Shown: positions 26,045 to 34,500 of the stretch, one piece after another
Position numbering within the stretch: position 1 is the stretch's first letter
Layout of the letters: every line of letters begins with the position of its first letter
Assembly: GCF_018457175.1 (NCBI RefSeq)
Contig: NZ_JAGFNU010000001.1
Span: forward strand, 1 to 64,000
DNA length: 64,000 bases
Source: Pseudohalocynthiibacter aestuariivivens
Lineage (GTDB): Bacteria; Pseudomonadota; Alphaproteobacteria; Rhodobacterales; Rhodobacteraceae
Direction of reading: 5' to 3'
The notes under the pieces: model-generated
Databases searched by the model: none
What the model was told of the DNA's origin: nothing
The model's input: the letters and a program-made list of their open reading frames with translations, nothing else
Program-made: the position numbers and the translations under genes

Positions 26045-27247
26045 CTAGGTTGTGTCTTTCTTGAATTGATCGACCAAATCCGCCCAGTCGGTCATAAGCT
26101 GTACACGCTGATCCCAGTACGTGGCGCGGTTATATGTTCGGCGAATAGCGTTCTTGTCCTGATGTGCAAGCGCAGCTTCAATCACATCACCGTCAAATCC
26201 ACGATTGTTAAGAATGGTGCTGGCGGTAGACCGAAATCCGTGGGCGGTCACTTCCTCCTTCGCGTATCCAATTCTGCGAATGGCTGAGTTGAAAGCGTTC
26301 TCGGAAAGCCATTTTCTGTTGGAGTTCAGCGACGGAAAGATCAGCTCGACGCCGTCCACGTCAATCCAGTTCTTTTCGACCAGTCGCAGCGCCTGCTCCG
26401 ACAATGGGATTATGTGATCTCGGCGCATCTTCGTTCGATCTGCTGGAATACTCCAGGTGTGTTTACTTAGGTCAATTTCTTGTTGCTTGGCTCCGCGGGC
26501 CTCTCCTGGCCGTGTCATCGTCAGGATTTGGAACAGGATGGCGTCTTTAATTACGTCAGCTCCGGAATACTCATCCAAATCACGGAGAAACTGTCCGAAG
26601 GTAGTTTCGTCGGTGATTGCGGCCCGATTCGTGACTTTCACCGGCAACAGCGCACCCTTTATCGCGTAGGTGGGATCGTTATCGGCACGCAAGGTTACTA
26701 CGGCCAAACGAAATACGCCGGACAGGGTCCCGCGCAGCTTCTTGGCGGTTTCCCGTCGCCCGCTGAGTTCAATGCCTTTCAAGAGATGGAGAATCTCAGC
26801 GGAGGAGATTTCGTTGACAGGACGGTGATGGAGCGGTTCGGCGAGTGTTTGGATATGCCAGACTTTCTTGCGCATGGTTGCATCGGCCAATTCCCGATCA
26901 TAGGCCATCTGAAGATACTCTTCAGCCACCAAAAGGAAGGTCGTGCGAGCCTGGGTTTCAGCATTGATCTGATCGAGACGTTTTTTGACGGCAGGGTCAA
27001 TTCCGTCAGCGAGATGTTCGCGTATTGCGTCGCGTTTACTTCGTGCGTCCTTTAGCGAAACGGATGGATATGTCCCATGCGCAATCAAACGCTCTTTACC
27101 CATAAGCTTGTATTTTTGGCGCCAGAGCTTTGAACCATTTGGTTTAACCAGCACGTAGAGTCCAAGCGAATCGTACATCTTGTATGGTTTGTCTTTTGCT
27201 TTCGACTTTTTGATTTTCAGGTCTGTAAGGGCCAATTGGGGTATCAT
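26045..27247 (-). CDS. P4-type tyrosine recombinase/integrase
   Basis: The 400-residue protein has an N-terminal arm-binding domain (DUF4102 type, about 5-90), a SAM-like core and the catalytic set Arg246 (TMTRPGEA), His336 and Arg339 (AHGFRS), His362 and nucleophile Tyr372 (RRTYNRA). All catalytic residues are present, so it may be active. Its start lies 154 bp from the 3' end of tRNA-Leu, the classic position for an island integrase. GGAG abuts the ATG with no spacer, a poor ribosome site, perhaps limiting expression. Confidence 0.92.
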   Translation of the reverse strand: MIPQLALTDLKIKKSKAKDKPYKMYDSLGLYVLVKPNGSKLWRQKYKLMGKERLIAHGTYPSVSLKDARSKRDAIREHLADGIDPAVKKRLDQINAETQARTTFLLVAEEYLQMAYDRELADATMRKKVWHIQTLAEPLHHRPVNEISSAEILHLLKGIELSGRRETAKKLRGTLSGVFRLAVVTLRADNDPTYAIKGALLPVKVTNRAAITDETTFGQFLRDLDEYSGADVIKDAILFQILTMTRPGEARGAKQQEIDLSKHTWSIPADRTKMRRDHIIPLSEQALRLVEKNWIDVDGVELIFPSLNSNRKWLSENAFNSAIRRIGYAKEEVTAHGFRSTASTILNNRGFDGDVIEAALAHQDKNAIRRTYNRATYWDQRVQLMTDWADLVDQFKKDTT

Positions 27248-27265
27248 CTCCGAAAGAAGTCTTCG

Positions 27266-27301
27266 ATACCCCCAAACTGTACCCCAGTTTGGTTGGGGTA
27301 T
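27266..27301. promoter_or_regulatory. Nested inverted repeats upstream of the integrase
   Basis: CCAAACTG (27272-27279) faces CAGTTTGG (27285-27292), enclosed by ATACCCC (27266) and GGGGTAT (27295). The structure lies 19 bp before the integrase start and could be an operator for integrase control or part of the attachment region. Binding is inferred. Confidence 0.5.
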
Positions 27302-27321
27302 GGGTGGTTAGGAGTGTTCGA

Positions 27322-27394
27322 CTATGTTCAGATCATATTCATAAAAGCCCCAAAAAATCAATGTTTTTGAGGTGTTATAAGCAGCTATGTTCAG
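27322..27394. repeat. Direct repeat CTATGTTCAGA, two copies
   Basis: The 11-mer occurs at 27322-27332 and 27384-27394 between the tRNA 3' end and the integrase. Short direct repeats in this position often serve as arm-type integrase binding sites; that function is inferred. Confidence 0.45.
27348..27372 (-). terminator. Probable terminator of tRNA-Leu
   Basis: On the minus strand CCTCAAAAA and TTTTTTGGGG can pair around a six-base loop and are followed by CTTTTAT. It lies 29 bp after the tRNA 3' end. The stem is AT-rich with a wobble pair, so the call is moderate. Confidence 0.45.
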
Positions 27395-27400
27395 AAGAAT

Positions 27401-27486
27401 TGGTGCCCAGAAGAGGACTCGAACCTCCACGTCCATACGGACACTAGCACCTGAAGCTAGCGCGTCTACCATTCCGCCACCTGGGC
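27401..27486 (-). tRNA. tRNA-Leu (anticodon CAG)
   Basis: Read on the minus strand, the 86-base gene starts GCCCAGG and ends TGGGCACCA with encoded CCA. It has a D-arm with GGAATGGTAGAC, anticodon stem CTAGC/GCTAG around TTCAGGT (anticodon CAG), a long variable arm (GTCCGTATGGAC) and a TTCGAGTCC T-loop. The long variable arm fits a leucine tRNA. It marks the right border of the integrase module. Confidence 0.95.
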
Positions 27487-27628
27487 AGGTGTCGTGACGT
27501 CGCGATGTAAAGGCAGGCGTTTAAACTGTCAACGGGATTCGTCTCTAATTCCTGCGACGCGATAGCGGGTTGTCCATATCGGTCCGGAAAGATATTGAAG
27601 ACAAGAGATTCAGACGCGGAGAAGACCC

Positions 27629-28612
27629 ATGTCAAAACTAGTCACTATATACGGCGGTTCAGGTTTCGTCGGGCGCTACATTGCCAGACGTATGGCAAAG
27701 GAAGGGTGGCGTGTGCGTGTGGCAGTACGGCGTCCAAATGAAGCGATGCACGTGAAACCCTATGGAGTCGTCGGGCAGGTCGAACCGGTGTTCTGCAATA
27801 TTCGTGATGACGCTTCTGTTCGGCTTGTGATGAAGGGCGCAGATGCAGTTGTAAATTGTGTTGGCATTCTGAATGAACTTGGCCGCAACAAATTTGACGC
27901 AGTTCAGCACGAAGGTGCAGAGCGTATCGCCCGTATCGCTGCCGAAGAAGGTGTTGAGGCGCTGGTGCATCTGTCAGCCATTGGCGCGGACAAAGAAAGC
28001 GACAGTGACTACAGTAAATCCAAGGCGCTGGGCGAAGAGGGTGTTTTGCAATACTTCCCTAACGCAATGATCTTGCGTCCGTCCGTCATTTTTGGTCAAG
28101 AGGATCAGTTCTTTAACCGTTTCGCCGCAATGACACGCTTTGGGCCTGTTCTGCCGCTTATCGGTGGAAATACAAAGTTTCAGCCGGTTTATGTTGACGA
28201 TGTTGCACAGGCGGCCGTCAAAGGTGTTCTGGGCGAGGTGGAACCGGGCGTTTACGAACTTGGTGGTCCCGATGTGAATACGCTGCATGCGCTGATTGAT
28301 CAAATGCTGGGGGTTATTCACCGTCGTCGCCTTGTGATCAACAAACCCTTCTTCGTCGGGACAATCATAGCAACTGTGTTTGACGCAATTCAGGGCGTTA
28401 CGCTTGGCTTGATATCAAACGGTATCCTTACCCGCGACCAATTGAAGAATCTTCGCAGGGACAATGTTGTCTCTGAAGGGTCCAAAGGCTTTTCCGATCT
28501 CGGCATCCAGCCAACAGCGTTAGAGGCTGTGCTACCAGATTACTTGTGGCGGTTCCGCCCGTCTGGCCAGTATGAAGCGATCAAGGAGTCAGCAAAGAAT
28601 TTGCGGACCTAG
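27629..28612 (+). CDS. NAD(P)-binding protein, complex I NDUFA9 subunit-like
   Basis: The 327-residue atypical SDR has GGSGFVG at 9-15, a YSKSKALGE segment in the active-site position and the LRPSVIFGQEDQFFNRF motif of the NDUFA9/39-kDa family associated with complex I. It probably binds NADPH and may assist complex I or quinone-linked chemistry. A GGAG ribosome site precedes ATG 27629. Its stop overlaps that of uppP on the other strand by 4 bp. This is the first clearly core gene to the right of the tRNA. Confidence 0.88.
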   Translation: MSKLVTIYGGSGFVGRYIARRMAKEGWRVRVAVRRPNEAMHVKPYGVVGQVEPVFCNIRDDASVRLVMKGADAVVNCVGILNELGRNKFDAVQHEGAERIARIAAEEGVEALVHLSAIGADKESDSDYSKSKALGEEGVLQYFPNAMILRPSVIFGQEDQFFNRFAAMTRFGPVLPLIGGNTKFQPVYVDDVAQAAVKGVLGEVEPGVYELGGPDVNTLHALIDQMLGVIHRRRLVINKPFFVGTIIATVFDAIQGVTLGLISNGILTRDQLKNLRRDNVVSEGSKGFSDLGIQPTALEAVLPDYLWRFRPSGQYEAIKESAKNLRT

Positions 28613-29412
28613 CTGTAAGCGATTCCCAGCAAGATCAGACCTAGCGCAACGCGGTAAATCACGTAGGGCGTAAAGCTGACGCTGCGCAACAATCGCATCA
28701 TCAGGGATAGCGCGAAAAGCGCAGAGATAAACGCGAAGACAGCTGCAATGGCACCATCGCGTGCCATTGCAGCGTCGGCGTTCGCTACAACTTCGGCACC
28801 CAAAAGCACGCCAGATGCGATAATCGTCGGTATAGACATAAGCATCGCTAGTTTCGCGGCGTGTTCGCGCCCGTATCCCAAAGCACGGGCACCTGTGATT
28901 GTCGCGCCAGATCGTGACGTACCCGGGATAAGTGCAATAGCCTGCCATAACCCCATTATGATGGCGTCTTTGAGGGACCATTCCTGAGATGTTTTCCCGG
29001 ATGGGCTACGTTGATCGACCCAGTAAAGAACTAGGCCGAAACCCAACATTGTCCAACCTATGACCGTGACAGAGCGCATGGCATCCGAAAGCCCGGTTAG
29101 CTTCAATATCAAGCCAAACAGAATTACAGGTAATGTTGCGATAACTAGCAAGAAGGCTAGTTGAGCGCCGGGCGTATCCACTTTGCCGCGCATCAGTCCG
29201 GGAATTCCCGAAAACCCCATCACTACGTCGCGCCAAAAATAAATCACGACGGCTGCAAGCGTTCCAACATGTACCGCGACATCGATTGTTTGTCCCTGAT
29301 CCTGCAATCCAGTCAGTTTAGGTAGCAAAATAAGATGGCCGGAGGAAGAAACAGGTAAAAACTCGGTAATTCCCTGAATAACAGCCACCAAAAAGAGATG
29401 GAACAAAGACAT
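28609..29412 (-). CDS. uppP: Undecaprenyl-diphosphatase UppP (BacA)
   Basis: This 267-residue polytopic enzyme dephosphorylates undecaprenyl diphosphate at the membrane, recycling the lipid carrier for peptidoglycan and other surface polymers. It shows GITEFLPVSSSGHL (14-27) and PGTSRSGATI (about 162-171), the two catalytic motifs of the BacA family, with about seven to eight membrane spans. GAGG is 6 bases upstream of the ATG. Its length is normal for the family. Confidence 0.95.
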   Translation of the reverse strand: MSLFHLFLVAVIQGITEFLPVSSSGHLILLPKLTGLQDQGQTIDVAVHVGTLAAVVIYFWRDVVMGFSGIPGLMRGKVDTPGAQLAFLLVIATLPVILFGLILKLTGLSDAMRSVTVIGWTMLGFGLVLYWVDQRSPSGKTSQEWSLKDAIIMGLWQAIALIPGTSRSGATITGARALGYGREHAAKLAMLMSIPTIIASGVLLGAEVVANADAAMARDGAIAAVFAFISALFALSLMMRLLRSVSFTPYVIYRVALGLILLGIAYS

Positions 29413-29657
29413 GCGTGCGCCTCAATTGATTCGAGCCTCAACCTAACCAAAGGTTCTTGAATAGGAAGGGTGTTTTTATGTCAGCTACTATTCCCTAAAT
29501 ACAAAAGATACAGTGCTGATTTGCGCAAGAATCAGCCATGAGAGCGAAAATTTCCAAAATATGAGCAAGAAAACATTTATATAGGTCAGTAATAATGACT
29601 TTTATTTATTTTACTCAGCCGCTAAAAGGGCCGAGTCAGCGTTTCGCGGGGATTGTG

Positions 29658-31091
29658 ATGACCAAAAATCAGATGCTTAAATTTGTCGATGTGGAGCGGG
29701 ATATGCCTGCTAAACGTGACGCTGGTCTCAGGAACAAAGATTTTCACGAGATTTACGCAGAATTTGCAGATGCAAAAGCACAGGAACAAGCAAGCCGGTG
29801 CAGCCAGTGCGGTGTGCCTTATTGCCAAAGTCATTGTCCGCTACACAACAATATACCCGATTGGCTGCGGTTGACCGCCGAAGGCCGGTTGCAGGAAGCG
29901 TATGAAATTAGCCAGGCAACGAATACCTTCCCGGAAATCTGTGGTCGCATCTGCCCACAAGACCGGCTTTGTGAGGGAAATTGCGTTATTGAGCAATCCG
30001 GCCACGGGACTGTAACGATTGGTGCCGTTGAAAAATATATTACAGATACGGCGTGGGAAAAGGGTTGGGTAAAGCCGATCGTTCCCGCGCAGGAATACGA
30101 TCAAAGCGTTGGTATCATCGGCGCGGGTCCCGGTGGTCTTGCTGCGGCGGATCATCTGCGCCGCCAAGGTGTGCAGGTCACGGTTTATGACCGCTATGAT
30201 CGCGCAGGCGGGCTGCTGACCTATGGAATCCCAAGCTTCAAACTGGAAAAACCCGTTGTCATGCAACGCATTGAGCAACTGGAACAAGCGGGCGTTGAAT
30301 TTGTACTGAATACCACAGTTGGCGAAGACATCTCATTCGACGCGATCCGGGGCAAACATGACGCGGTTCTGATCGCGACAGGCGTCTATAAAACAAGAGA
30401 TTTGCAAGCCCCGGGGAGCGGTGCTGAAGGCCTCGTAAATGCGGTCGATTACTTGACGGCAAGCAACAAAGTCAGTTTTGGCGATGATGTCCCAGAATTT
30501 GAAAGCGGCGAGTTGAATGCAGCCGGTAAGCGGGTTGTTGTTATCGGTGGCGGAGACACTGCGATGGATTGCGTACGCACCGCAGTTCGCCAAGGCGCGA
30601 CCAGTGTTAAATGTCTGTACCGTCGCGACCGCGCGAATATGCCGGGATCACAACGCGAAGTTAAGAATGCAGAAGAAGAAGGCGTTGAATTCGTCTGGCT
30701 ATCAGCACCCAAAGGATTCACTGGCGATCCGGTGGACGGCGTGATGATACAGAAAATGCGCCTTGGCGCGCCCGATGCAACCGGACGGCAAAGCCCCGAG
30801 TTGATCGAGGGTGAAGATTATATCGAGAAAGCTGATCTTGTGATCAAGGCACTGGGGTTTGAACCAGAAGACCTGCCTAAACTCTGGAACGAAGAGGCGC
30901 TGACGGTTACCCGTTGGGGTACCATCCGGGCTGATTTTCGCACTCACTCAACGGAGCTGCCCGGTGTCTACGCAGTGGGCGATATCGTACGTGGCGCGAG
31001 TCTTGTCGTCTGGGCAATTCGCGATGGATGCGAAGCCGCAGACAGTATTTTGAATTTTCTGGCACAGCCAGCGCAAGTAGCGGCGGAATAG
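29658..31091 (+). CDS. gltD: Glutamate synthase (NADPH) small subunit GltD
   Basis: The 477-residue product has an N-terminal ferredoxin-like cysteine cluster region (CSQCGVPYCQSHCPLHN and CGRICPQDRLCEGNC) and two Rossmann sites (GAGPGGLAAADHL for FAD, GGGDTAMDCVRTA for NADPH). It passes electrons from NADPH to GltB. The open frame extends to ATG 29595, but family alignment favours ATG 29658 (MTKNQMLKFVDVERDMP). It is the first gene of a gltD-GFA-gltB unit. About 245 bp of upstream non-coding DNA should hold the promoter. Confidence 0.95.
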   Translation: MTKNQMLKFVDVERDMPAKRDAGLRNKDFHEIYAEFADAKAQEQASRCSQCGVPYCQSHCPLHNNIPDWLRLTAEGRLQEAYEISQATNTFPEICGRICPQDRLCEGNCVIEQSGHGTVTIGAVEKYITDTAWEKGWVKPIVPAQEYDQSVGIIGAGPGGLAAADHLRRQGVQVTVYDRYDRAGGLLTYGIPSFKLEKPVVMQRIEQLEQAGVEFVLNTTVGEDISFDAIRGKHDAVLIATGVYKTRDLQAPGSGAEGLVNAVDYLTASNKVSFGDDVPEFESGELNAAGKRVVVIGGGDTAMDCVRTAVRQGATSVKCLYRRDRANMPGSQREVKNAEEEGVEFVWLSAPKGFTGDPVDGVMIQKMRLGAPDATGRQSPELIEGEDYIEKADLVIKALGFEPEDLPKLWNEEALTVTRWGTIRADFRTHSTELPGVYAVGDIVRGASLVVWAIRDGCEAADSILNFLAQPAQVAAE

Positions 31092-31098
31092 GGTCGAT

Positions 31099-31524
31099 AT
31101 GCAGGGTCATTGTCTTTGTGGTGCGGTTCGCCTTTCCTTTGAGCCCAAACAACCAGAGTTACACGCCTGTCACTGTGAAATGTGCCGGCGTTGGACCGGA
31201 TCGGCGTTTGTTGAGATTGATGCCAAACCTGGAAGCCTGACGTATGAGGGGCCGGTCAAATCTTTTGCTTCTTCTGATTGGGCAGAACGTGCGTGGTGTG
31301 ACACCTGCGGCTCAACGCTTTGGTACCGTCTGACGCTACCTGGACACGACCACTATTCCATCGCAGCTGGTTTGGTTGATGACGCTGGTGGCTTGGAGCT
31401 GACGAAAGAGATTTACATCGACGTAAAACCGGCTGGCTATTCCTTTGCCGGGGAACACGAACTGAAAACCAAGGCGGAAGTAGAGGCAATGTTCGCCTCC
31501 TTCCCGGAAGGAGCCAAAGAATGA
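31099..31524 (+). CDS. GFA/CENP-V family zinc protein between gltD and gltB
   Basis: The 141-residue product has the cysteine pattern of the glutathione-dependent formaldehyde-activating (GFA) fold: Cys5/Cys7, Cys24/Cys26/Cys29 and Cys66/Cys69. These bind one structural and one catalytic zinc in family members. Most GFA-like proteins have no proven reaction, so I do not assign formaldehyde activity. It starts 7 bp after gltD, and its stop overlaps the gltB start (ATGA), so it is translated within the glutamate synthase operon. Confidence 0.88.
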   Translation: MQGHCLCGAVRLSFEPKQPELHACHCEMCRRWTGSAFVEIDAKPGSLTYEGPVKSFASSDWAERAWCDTCGSTLWYRLTLPGHDHYSIAAGLVDDAGGLELTKEIYIDVKPAGYSFAGEHELKTKAEVEAMFASFPEGAKE

Positions 31525-34500
31525 CCAAATATGATGCAAGCTGGGTCGCTGCCGAAGAAGAGAAAAGAGCCTATCTAGCGGAAAACGGGCTCTATAACCC
31601 AACCGAGGAGCATTCATCCTGCGGTGTAGGTCTGGTGGTTTCTGTTGACGGTAAACCCAGTCGCGGTGTGGTTGACGCAGGTATTGCCGCCCTTCGTGCA
31701 ATCTGGCACCGGGGTGCTGTCGACGCTGACGGAAAAACCGGCGACGGCGCTGGCATCCATGTTCAAATTCCGGTTCCGTTTTTCTATGACCAGATCAAAC
31801 GCACGGGGCACGAGCCGCGTCAGGAAGAACTGGTTGCTGTCGGGCAGGTTTTTTTGCCGCGCACAGATTTTGGCGCACAGGAAAAATGCCGCACAATTGT
31901 TGAGACCGAAGTTTTGCGTTTGGGCTATTCTATCTACGGCTGGCGGCACGTTCCGGTCGATGTGACCTGCCTTGGTGAAAAAGCAAACGCGACCCGACCA
32001 GAAATTGAACAAATCCTGATTTCCAATTCAAAGGGTGTCGACGAAGACACCTACGAACGTGAACTCTACGTAATTCGCCGCCGGATTGAAAAGGCGGCAA
32101 TCGCTGCTCAGGTCTCTGGCCTATACATAGCATCTCTAAGCTGCCGGTCGATCATTTACAAAGGTATGATGCTGGCAGAGCAGGTTGCGGTTTTTTACCC
32201 TGATCTTATGGATCCAAGGTTCAAATCCGCCTTTGCAATCTATCACCAGCGTTATTCGACAAATACCTTCCCGCAGTGGTGGTTGGCTCAACCGTTCCGG
32301 ATGCTTGCACACAACGGCGAGATCAACACGCTGAAGGGCAATATGAATTGGATGAAAAGCCATGAAATAAGGATGGCGAGTGCGTCTTTTGGTGATCGTG
32401 CAGAAGATATCAAGCCAATCGTTGCGCAAGGGGCATCGGATTCTGCAGCACTTGACGGTGTATTCGAGGTTTTGGTGCGCGCTGGACGATCTGCGCCAAT
32501 GGCAAAAACAATGCTGATCCCGGAAAGCTGGTCCAAGCAGGCGGTGGAGTTACCGCAGCCATGGCGCGATATGTATTCCTATTGCAACTCTGTGATGGAG
32601 CCCTGGGATGGCCCAGCTGCTCTTGCCATGACAGACGGGCGCTGGGTATGCGCCGGGCTTGACCGGAATGGCCTGCGGCCAATGCGATACGTCGTAACGG
32701 GTGATGGGCTGCTGATTGCCGGATCTGAGGCCGGAATGGTGCCGATTGACGAAGCGACCGTTGTACACAAAGGCGCGCTGGGACCTGGACAAATGATCGC
32801 TGTCGATATGGCCGAAGGACGCCTGTATCGCGACAAAGAACTGAAGGACAAGCTTGCCTCGAACCAGCCGTTTGGTGAATGGGTTGGCAAGATCGTCGAT
32901 ATGGAAGAAACGCTCTCTCAGATCACCGAAACATCGGTTTTCAGTGGTCCAGAGTTGCGTAAACGCCAGATTGCAGCGGGCTACAGCATTGAAGAGCTGG
33001 AACAAATTCTGGCACCAATGGCTGAGGATGGCAAAGAAGCGCTGGCGAGCATGGGGGATGACACACCCTCGGCTGTTCTGAGCAAGAAGTATCGCCCTTT
33101 GAGCCACTTCTTTCGCCAGAACTTTAGTCAGGTCACGAACCCGCCGATTGACAGTTTGCGCGAATTCCGGGTGATGAGCCTTAAGACAAGGTTTGGCAAC
33201 CTCAAGAACGTGCTGGACGAAGACAGCAGTCAGACGGAAATTTTGGTTTTGGAAAGCCCATTTGTTGGGAACGCGCAGTTCGAGCTCATGAAGGGCGAAT
33301 TCAACGCTGCAATGACCGAAATTGATTGCACCTTCCCGGCCGGGCAGGATTCCGACGCTTTGCGGCGAGCGCTGGAAAACATACGCGCAGAGGCTGAAGA
33401 TGCCGTACGTTCGGGTGCCGGGCACATCGTGCTGACAGATCAGCATCAGAGTGAAGACCGCGTTGCCATGCCAATGATCCTGGCAACAAGTGCTGTGCAT
33501 AGCTGGCTGACACGCAAAGGTTTGCGCACGTTTACGTCCATCAATGTGCGCTCAGCCGAATGTATTGACGCGCATTATTTCGCGGTTCTGATTGGTTGTG
33601 GTGCGACAACGGTAAACGCTTATCTGGCCGAGGATTCGCTGGCTGACCGTATAGAGCGCGGCCTTTTGGAAGGAACCCTGACAGAAGCTGTGGCACGCTA
33701 CCGCGCCGCGATTGATCAGGGGCTTCTAAAGATCATGGCAAAGATGGGGATTTCGGTGATTTCCAGCTATCGTGGCGGTCTTAATTTTGAGGCAGTCGGT
33801 CTGTCGCGCGCAATGTGTGCCGAGTATTTCCCGGGCATGATTAGCCGAATTTCAGGCATTGGTGTCAGCGGGATCCAGAAAAAACTGACAGATGTGCATC
33901 AGCTTGGTTGGCTTGGGGGCAGTGATGTTCTGCCGATTGGTGGCTTTTACAAGGCGCGTCATTCCGGCGAAACACACGCGTGGGAAGCGCAGTCAATGCA
34001 TATGCTGCAGGCGGCCTGTACGCGCGCGTCTTACGAGATGTGGAAGCAGTATTCTGCCAGGATGCGGAGCAACCCGCCAATTCACCTGCGTGACCTTCTG
34101 GATATTAAACCTTTGGGCAAACCTGTGCCGATTGAAGAGGTGGAAAGCATCACCTCGATCCGCAAACGGTTTGTGACACCGGGCATGTCGCTGGGCGCCC
34201 TGAGCCCAGAGGCACATAAGACACTGAACGTGGCAATGAACCGGATCGGAGCCAAGTCAGATAGCGGTGAGGGTGGTGAAGACCCGGCGCATTTTGTGCC
34301 GGAACCAAATGGTGACAACCCGTCCGCGAAAATTAAACAGGTCGCATCGGGCAGGTTTGGTGTGACGGCGGAATATCTGAACCAATGCGAAGAGTTGGAA
34401 ATCAAGGTCGCACAGGGCGCTAAACCCGGCGAAGGCGGTCAGTTGCCCGGCATGAAGGTGACTGACCTGATAGCGCGGTTGCGGCATTCGACCAAGGGGG

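Noticed and set aside
27401-27486. A duplicate of the tRNA 3' end elsewhere in the window as the second attachment site
   Set aside because: Reading leftward I found no matching stretch; an eye search can miss an imperfect copy, so I did not annotate one.
29595-29657. ATG 29595 as the gltD start
   Set aside because: The extra 21 residues are unlike GltD N-termini, and the downstream ATG matches the family start.
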